Of a stretch of DNA of 64,000 nt, positions 60,501 through 64,000 are shown one piece after another. Position numbers and translations under genes: made by a program. Source of the stretch: Mytilus californianus. Lineage: Eukaryota > Mollusca > Bivalvia > Mytilida > Mytilidae. Numbering within the stretch: position 1 is the stretch's first letter; every line of letters begins with the position of its first letter. Where the stretch lies: positions 96,663,285 to 96,727,284 of the forward strand of contig NW_026262734.1 in assembly GCF_021869535.1 (NCBI RefSeq), in the 5' to 3' direction. Below the pieces are notes generated by a model. That model ran no database searches. It worked only from the letters and a program-made list of their open reading frames with translations, and was not told where the DNA came from.

Positions 60501-62906
60501 TATTGTTTATTTAAACCTACCATCAGGAAATGGTAAATTCATAAATATGTATTCAAGTCCAAAACAAATGTTGTGTGACACATTCAATAAATTTCCATTC
60601 TTATCTTTATATTTGAATTTATTATTTTTTTCCCTTAGTATGCAGTAATCCCTAAATGGAATTCTAATAATGACAGTACTTAGGAAACTGCACATATTCA
60701 CAAATATGTACTCAAGCCCACAGCTTTCACTTTAACAGACTGGCAAATATGAAATTGGCAATTCTTTTTCAGAATTCAGGGCTGTGGAAATAACCAAATT
60801 TTTGCAAGGACAAGTCTATACAAAACTATACTTGCCTGGGATTTTTTTTTTTACTTGTCTTGGACAAGAAGTTGGGACATATTTACTTGTCCAGTAGATT
60901 TTCTACAAGCCCAACATGTAGGGCATGGTATTTCCACAACCCTGGCATTTATTAATTTAATTTTTCATTTATTTTTTTCTTCGATTAAAGAACCTAGCAT
61001 TGTGCTGTATTAGAACAATTTTATTTCAATTCCAGAAACTAAGGTTACTTCAAAACTTAAAAAAGAACAAAATAATTGATCTGACTTAAGACTTCTCTTT
61101 GATACATTCACTGCTATTTGCATAATGTCAATTGCAAATTAATTTATGCACATTTAAGACAATTTGAGATTCATTTCATTTATACCATTCATTTTTTTGT
61201 CATTACATATCACATAAATTCAAGTTTTGCATTTCAATTTTTTTTATTCATATTTAAAGATAATGTTATTAATATACATATTTACAGCTGATGAAACTAG
61301 TCCACAGGAAAATGAAGTTCCCCCTGAACAGACCACTGAACCAACAGAAGGGGAGACAATAACGGAACAACAAAAAACTCCTGAACCAGGTATACAAATA
61401 TCTTAACATTGTGGTTGATTGGTCAATTTTTCATAAATAGGACAAAAGGTAGTCTTATTTTGATCAGTGCTTATATACATGTGTAGCTAACTTTGGCCAG
61501 TAGCCTTTGCTATTTGGCATTTAATGTCTTGAAAAACCTCATCTGTCTATCTTAGGTATATCATATGTATTTGAACCAAAAGAAGTTTTTTATTAAAACA
61601 AATAAGTTTTGATTGGGATTTTAGGTAAAAACCAAAATCCTTCTTTTTGATTTAGAACTTGAGTCAACAATCTACTTTTAAGGTAGATTCACTGTATACC
61701 GCCATCTTGGATTGTACAATAGCCGTACACAATCGGTCTAGTTCTTTGCCTAAATTTGCAAATTTTGAGACAGATTTGCAATTTATGTGTAAGAATGTTT
61801 ATTTGTATAAAGAAAAATAAGTGAGTTATTGCATAATCCAAAATGTTTAAACAAATAACAAATATTTGTGTTTTAGAATCAATTTTTCAACTTAGCCATT
61901 TAAGGGGAGATAACTCTTATAGTAAAATTTGTATGCTGGAATGATAGTGAAATTTTCATATTTTACTTGTAGCAAGAAAACAAGACACCCTTTTTTCTTT
62001 TTATTTTCTTAAAGCATATTATAAAACCTATCTATTCATATTTTATTTCAAAATTCTATCTCATAGATTTCTTTTTATTCACAAAAATGTGTTTTTTCAT
62101 GAACAATCTATGCTAATTTTGGGTAATTTTGCACGACTTGTAGCTTGAAAAATAGCACGGTGACCCATACTTCATATTATATTTTTGAAAAAAGCATGGT
62201 AAAATCTTTATTTCGGCAAAGTATAAGAAAATTCTATCTTAGGAAATATATACCGATGATCCACCTTAAAGACCGCAAGATATCTTTCTTGGGGGATACT
62301 GTTGGTTACTATCTCATTGATGTGTACTGTACATATCACTTTTTTTCTCATTTTTACTGCCATGAATTATTTGTAATTTTAAAACAGCAAAATTTTGTAA
62401 TCACAGAAAGATACAGAGTTTTCACATGACAACCACTTAAATTTTGTTATTGCTAAATTGTATATGAAATTTGCATGCATAATGCCAATAATTTAGCAGA
62501 AAACTGACTTGGTATTATATATTAATTTTGACCACTTTATATACATGCAGTACTTCAGTGTTACAATTTTATGTATTTTTAAATTGCAAAGCTGTAAACG
62601 CTTTATTTAATACATTGTAATAATATTGCTATGAAAATACATCACACTTTTTTAAATGTCGTACGAAAATACTTCAAAATGAATTGTCAACACAAAAATA
62701 TTTCCATTACAGAAGAATCACAATCGAGGAAAGAATTACGAACAATGATACAGACATACCTATCTGACGAAATCAAGAAAATGAAAACATCTGTTGAAGA
62801 ACAAATCAAAAGCACAGAAGATAGTCTCAATAAAAAACTAGAGGTGACTGAAGGGACTAAATCTGGAAAAGGTGGCAGAGGTTCACCAAAGGGGAAAAAG
62901 AAATAA
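51448..62906 (+). CDS. CFAP119: CFAP119/CCDC189-like (DUF4464) ciliary protein, 9-10 exons
   Basis: Exons joined in phase give 288 residues, or 305 if a 51-nt cassette exon (58766-58816) is used. Residues about 25-190 match what I know of the DUF4464 domain of CFAP119 (CCDC189, formerly C16orf93): a short N-terminus, VWADL and DVDRI, VLADIF, DLYFYTIMFAREN-FNREK, FSIVKKTHE, ETPFGNV, YFKELVLCHAV, RPPHSIELF, NTYFRHFKMYKYAFTP and VRLDLSLSYVGLP. Next comes an acidic Glu/Pro/Thr-rich linker, then a predicted coiled coil (about 246-287 of the long form) and a basic tail ending GSPKGKKK. The family is tied to motile cilia and flagella; the exact role is unclear. There is no signal peptide or membrane segment. 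The start ATG has A at -3 and follows the promoter sites; an earlier in-frame start was not seen. Identification is from remembered family features, not a search. Confidence 0.87.
51970..52196. mobile_element. MITE with ~50-bp terminal inverted repeats in CFAP119 intron 1
   Basis: The left arm CAATAGGGCACTTCACGG...GGATAGGGGGCAGATTTT is inverse to AAAATCTGCCCCCTATCC...GTGAAGAGCTCTATTG, with a handful of differences over about 50 bp. The total is 227 bp. Short frames on both strands read through the arms and are not genes. Confidence 0.85.
52197..53413. other. rest of CFAP119 intron 1, nothing recognised
   Basis: AT-rich sequence with open frames up to 91 codons that lack splice-compatible context or family motifs. 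I see no further exon or mobile element. Confidence 0.4.
53414..53445 (+). CDS. CFAP119: CFAP119 exon 2 (residues 19-29)
   Basis: A 32-nt micro-exon between TTTTTTTCAG and GTAGGT. It encodes PRDHRAKVCV and two bases of Trp29. Confidence 0.82.
53840..53905 (+). CDS. CFAP119: CFAP119 exon 3 (residues 29-51)
   Basis: A 66-nt exon between TTTTACAG and GTAAGT. It encodes ADLTVDDVDRISESLNSDHV-R, the start of DUF4464. Confidence 0.88.
53951..54571 (+). mobile_element. TTAA-flanked element F, + copy, CFAP119 intron 3
   Basis: TTAA-GGTGG at 53951 and CCACC-TTAA at 54571 bound a segment that aligns along its length with the reverse complement of 61678-62269. Shared phrases include 'agtatgggtcac', 'tgtgcaaaatt', 'gttttcttgctaca', 'agttatctccccttA' and 'aatccaagatgg'. 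TTAA targets suggest piggyBac- or Kolobok-type mobilisation. No transposase is present. A G-run (53961-53972) marks the left end. Confidence 0.78.
55212..55435 (+). repeat. CFAP119: fourfold 56-bp duplication of a splice acceptor
   Basis: Four units start at 55212, 55268, 55324 and 55380. Each holds a polypyrimidine tract, CCAG and the first 22 nt of exon 4. Only the fourth acceptor (exon start 55414) keeps the reading frame open: from copy 1 the frame stops in copy 3 (TGA), from copy 2 in copy 4 (TAA), and from copy 3 in copy 4 (TAG). Copy 4 alone has GGGGTAAGACC, which also makes a 5' splice-site consensus. Confidence 0.95.
55414..55583 (+). CDS. CFAP119: CFAP119 exon 4 (residues 51-108)
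   Basis: A 170-nt exon using the last of four duplicated acceptors and donor GTATGT. It encodes VLADIFHLDDF, then DLYFYTIMFAREN-NFNREK and FSIVKKTHEVCI, the best conserved part of DUF4464. Confidence 0.93.
56049..56119 (+). CDS. CFAP119: CFAP119 exon 5 (residues 108-131)
   Basis: A 71-nt exon between TTTTTCAG and GTAAGT. It encodes ETPFGNVDQTFNYFKELV and LCHAVN, ending in phase 0. A family B fragment begins only about 25 nt after the exon. Confidence 0.92.
56143..56695 (-). mobile_element. family B fragment in CFAP119 intron 5, reverse orientation
   Basis: AAACTAGAGGTTCTAAAGAG and CCTGTGTCGCTCACCTG are the reverse complement of the family B tail at 38711-38746. Diverged core repeats ('cttgctgatcatttttgct', 'ttcaagataatag') follow. 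The family B head is missing. Confidence 0.75.
56698..57050 (+). pseudogene. CFAP119: three decayed tandem copies of CFAP119 exon 6
   Basis: Copies start near 56708, 56842 and 56964. Each keeps an acceptor-like AG and exon 6 phrases: 'attgagttatttatagcagatgaagtccgaaaaatc' in the third, 'atttacttcagacatttct' in the second, 'ttgagttatatgaagtggatt...cagaatacatagt' in the first. The third copy reads AGA TCA CCA CAC, then hits TAA after 18 codons. The others have deletions. Only 57092-57208 is intact. Confidence 0.82.
57092..57208 (+). CDS. CFAP119: CFAP119 exon 6 (residues 132-170)
   Basis: A 117-nt exon between GTTTTTACAG and GTAAGT, phase 0 at both ends. It encodes RPPHSIELFNADEVRK, then NTYFRHFKMYKYAFTPL, highly typical of the family. 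Confidence 0.93.
57640..57750 (+). CDS. possible alternative last exon of CFAP119 (36 codons)
   Basis: After CTTTTTCAG, a frame that continues exon 6 in phase 0 runs PFAQHVLEVMMPTFW and on for 36 codons to TAG (57748-57750). This would end the protein after DUF4464, without the acidic linker and coiled coil. It could also be a relic exon of another gene. No poly(A) signal is obvious just after it. Confidence 0.35.
   Translation, partial: PFAQHVLEVMMPTFWSRGDGSHMTDSTNYSILELAY
57971..58031 (+). CDS. CFAP119: CFAP119 exon 7 (residues 171-191)
   Basis: A 61-nt exon between TTTTTTACAG and GTAAGG. It encodes VRLDLSLSYVGLPVTPPPSE. The exon begins GTAAGA, so acceptor and a 5' splice-site consensus are juxtaposed (CAG|GTAAGA), the pattern of a recursive splice site. 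Confidence 0.9.
58351..58616. mobile_element. foldback MITE in CFAP119 intron 7
   Basis: CTGTGGTAGGACATTC...AGAGCAACTAAAAG at the left is inverse to CTTTTAGTTGCTCT...GAATGTCCTACGACACAG at the right, and the arms continue to CATGCAGTGCAATTT. The centre holds two direct copies of a 32-bp unit with GTAAACAGTTAATTTTCCCC. Confidence 0.8.
58766..58816 (+). CDS. CFAP119: probable CFAP119 cassette exon 8 (17 residues)
   Basis: A 51-nt segment between ATTTTAG and GTATAG. It is phase 1 at both ends, so it fits exactly between exon 7 and the next exon with or without inclusion. It encodes VDDDGDEDIILYTANGS, acidic like the linker that follows. The pyrimidine tract is weak, and no transcript evidence is available. 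Confidence 0.5.
59262..59841 (-). mobile_element. family G Helentron-like element in a CFAP119 intron
   Basis: TAGTCCCCTACCG (59298-59310) and CGGTAGGGGACTA (59829-59841) are perfect 13-bp inverse repeats. Read on the minus strand, the head forms a hairpin (AGTCCCCT/AGGGGACT with CGAC/GTCG inside), then a GTCTGTCTGTCC tract, then three ~140-bp repeats ('ataactctgca', 'caatatcttcaag'), then the subterminal repeat, a perfect 3' hairpin (GTATTGC/GCAATAC, 59280-59296) and a CTCTCAG...CTTGTTT tail. Confidence 0.72.
60777..60944. mobile_element. CAGGG-ended MITE in a CFAP119 intron
   Basis: CAGGGCTGTGGAAATAACC (60777 onward) is inverse to GGTATTTCCACAACCCTG (ending 60944). The flanks GAATT and GCATT suggest a 5-bp target duplication with one change. 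Internal 'acttgtc..ggacaag' motifs match those of the element at 5367-6463. It is 168 bp with no coding content. Confidence 0.75.
61288..61389 (+). CDS. CFAP119: CFAP119 exon 9 (acidic linker)
   Basis: A 102-nt exon between TTTACAG and GTATAC, symmetric in phase 1. It encodes ADETSPQENEVPPEQTTEPT and further Glu/Thr/Gln-rich sequence, probably disordered. Confidence 0.82.
61678..62269 (-). mobile_element. TTAA-flanked element F, - copy, CFAP119 intron 9
   Basis: TTAA-GGTAGATTCACTGTATA at 61678 and CCACC-TTAA ending 62269 bound a segment that is the diverged reverse complement of 53951-54571. The 94-codon frame from 62145 lies mostly inside it and is not a gene. Confidence 0.75.
62713..62906 (+). 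CDS. CFAP119: CFAP119 last exon (coiled coil and basic tail)
   Basis: After CCATTACAG it encodes EESQSRKELRTMIQTYLSDE, then a Lys/Glu-rich heptad-like stretch (KKMKTSVEEQIKSTEDSLNK), a Gly/Lys-rich tail and TAA (62904-62906). This supplies the coiled coil after which the human protein was named. Confidence 0.88.
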
Positions 62907-62968
62907 CCGACTATCATTGACATATTTATATTTGTTAAATTTTGTATTTTTATGTGTCCATATAATGA

Positions 62969-62974
62969 AATAAA
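62969..62974 (+). terminator. CFAP119: CFAP119 poly(A) signal
   Basis: AATAAA lies 63 nt after the stop codon and is followed by a T-rich stretch, so the 3' UTR is probably about 80-100 nt. Confidence 0.7.
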
Positions 62975-63050
62975 ATTATTTTAAGTATATTTTTATTGTT
63001 ATACAAAGTAAGGTGTTGATAAGAATTATTTTTCTATCCTCAAAACCATG

Positions 63051-63148
63051 TGGGGACCTCAGTGGCTGAGTGGTCTAAGTAGTCGAACTACTGTATCACT
63101 AGCCAGTCAACACTGAGGTTGTGAGTTCGAATCCCGCATGTGGCAGGT
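63051..63148 (+). repeat. tRNA-derived SINE head
   Basis: An A-box-like TGGCTGAGTGG (63063-63073) and a B-box-like AGTTCGAATCCC (63124-63135) stand about 60 bp apart, as in a class II tRNA or its derivatives. The acceptor arm does not pair and the T-stem has a mismatch, so it is not a working tRNA gene. Unrelated sequence after it may be the SINE body. Confidence 0.65.
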
Positions 63149-63405
63149 GATATATTATTGAAGTGAGGCTTCTTTTTATTGGACATATATTAGAATAAAG
63201 TCCAAGGTCGGGTGTACAAGATATTAACCATGTCCAAGGTCTTGCAATTAAAAAATCTGGACAATATGATAAATGTCCCTGGTTCTTTACAATAAGTTGA
63301 TAACTCGAATCACTTATAGTGGTTATTTAGGACTGAAAAAAAACAAAGCACCACAAAAAACATACAAACAGATCTTTTTTAGTCTGCTTATGATTTCATA
63401 TACTT

Positions 63406-63607
63406 TGGATTCATTATTATTCGTTGGATACCAATTTTCGTGGATTTCGTGGGGGCAGAGAAACCATGAATTTAAATGTTCAACGAATTACAAATTTGCT
63501 GTATGATTATATGCAGACTTTTGGAAAACCATGAAATCAAATATCTACCAAAATGCAAGTTTTCCTAAATCCATGAAAATTGGTACCAACGAAAATAAAT
63601 GAATCCA
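63406..63607. mobile_element. MITE with ~40-bp terminal inverted repeats
   Basis: TGGATTCATTATTATTCG-TTGGATACCAATTTTCG-TGGAT at the left is inverse to ATCCATGAAAATTGGTACC-AACGAAAATAAATGAATCCA at the right. It is 202 bp. A decayed relative lies at 29632-29826. No clear target duplication was found. Confidence 0.8.
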
Positions 63608-64000
63608 CAGTAACATTTTAGATGAAAATTGATGAAACTGACATCTTGACCTTGTTTATTGACTTCAGGCAATAATCTAAAGGATTATTCCTCTCCTTAA
63701 TGAAGATTGACCTTTCTATAAGTTAGATTTTCTAGACAAAGGGAGGTTATCCAACAACACACATGTACACTGTACCTTTAATCTCTTTTTAAAACTTAAA
63801 CTTTAATGGATTATTATGAAGTTTAAAACAAGAATAAAAATTGTTCAACAGATTTAATAATCAACAAAATGTATATGTAGTATTGTTATCTCAATAGTAA
63901 AATCTGACATTGGGATTAGTCATAAGTACAGTATATATTTCATTACTGAACTTTCACCATAAAATAAACAGTATTTACACTGCGATAGTAAATTTTAGGT
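63608..64000. other. intergenic, nothing recognised
   Basis: AT-rich sequence to the window end with no gene, motif or repeat that I can support. Confidence 0.4.

Noticed and set aside
62145-62429. 94-codon + frame
   Set aside because: It mostly overlaps the reverse copy of element F, lacks splice context, and lies inside the last CFAP119 intron.
63051-63148. Functional tRNA gene
   Set aside because: A- and B-box-like motifs are present, but the acceptor arm does not pair and the T-stem has a mismatch; a tRNA-derived SINE fits better.

Overview
The window looks like nuclear DNA of a bivalve mollusc, most likely a mussel of the Mytilus type. It is AT-rich, its genes are split into many small GT-AG exons, and it is crowded with interspersed and tandem repeats, including T-tract-inserted elements with tandem-repeat cores like the bivalve 'pearl' / Helentron-derived class. 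The organism is inferred; nothing in the window is species-diagnostic.

Two protein-coding genes can be reconstructed exon by exon, both on the + strand. (1) Positions 8683-31291 encode a FET-family RNA-binding protein (the FUS/EWSR1/TAF15 and Drosophila cabeza group). It has 17 coding exons and 533 residues: a Tyr/Gln/Gly/Ser-rich prion-like N-terminus, RGG1, RRM, RGG2, a RanBP2-type zinc finger, RGG3 and a C-terminal PY nuclear-localisation signal. (2) Positions 51448-62906 encode a CFAP119/CCDC189-like (DUF4464) cilia and flagella protein. It has 9 constitutive exons plus one probable cassette exon, giving 288 or 305 residues, and an RFX X-box-like site lies just upstream of its ATG. The two genes have no obvious functional link.

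Layout: 1-2431 is a 31-bp satellite. 2432-4942 holds degenerate tandem repeats and a recent 853-bp duplication. 4943-8682 holds interspersed elements and the FET upstream region. 8683-31291 is the FET gene, whose introns 1, 3 and 4 carry transposons while introns 8 and 9 (2.8 and 3.3 kb, around a 38-nt exon) carry none of the big families. 31292-51447 is mostly nested Helentron-like non-autonomous elements (a family A copy split by family B, which is itself split by another A), other arrays and a 3.3-kb inverted-repeat element. 51448-62906 is the CFAP119 gene, with MITE-like elements, a fourfold duplication of a splice acceptor and decayed copies of one exon. A tRNA-derived SINE-like segment and a long-TIR MITE close the window.

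The most interesting signal is in the FET gene. Exon 9 is 38 nt, so it is frame-shifting. Skipping it gives GGG-TGA at the exon 8/10 junction, and retention of intron 8 gives GGG-TAG. Two consecutive predicted RNA hairpins sit directly upstream of its 3' splice site. This resembles the exon-7 skipping autoregulation of vertebrate FUS and suggests a structured, NMD-coupled splicing switch in a mollusc. A second theme is a shared build (T-tract, terminal hairpin, GTC/GTCC microsatellite, tandem core, subterminal inverted repeat, 3' hairpin) across several repeat families that differ in sequence.
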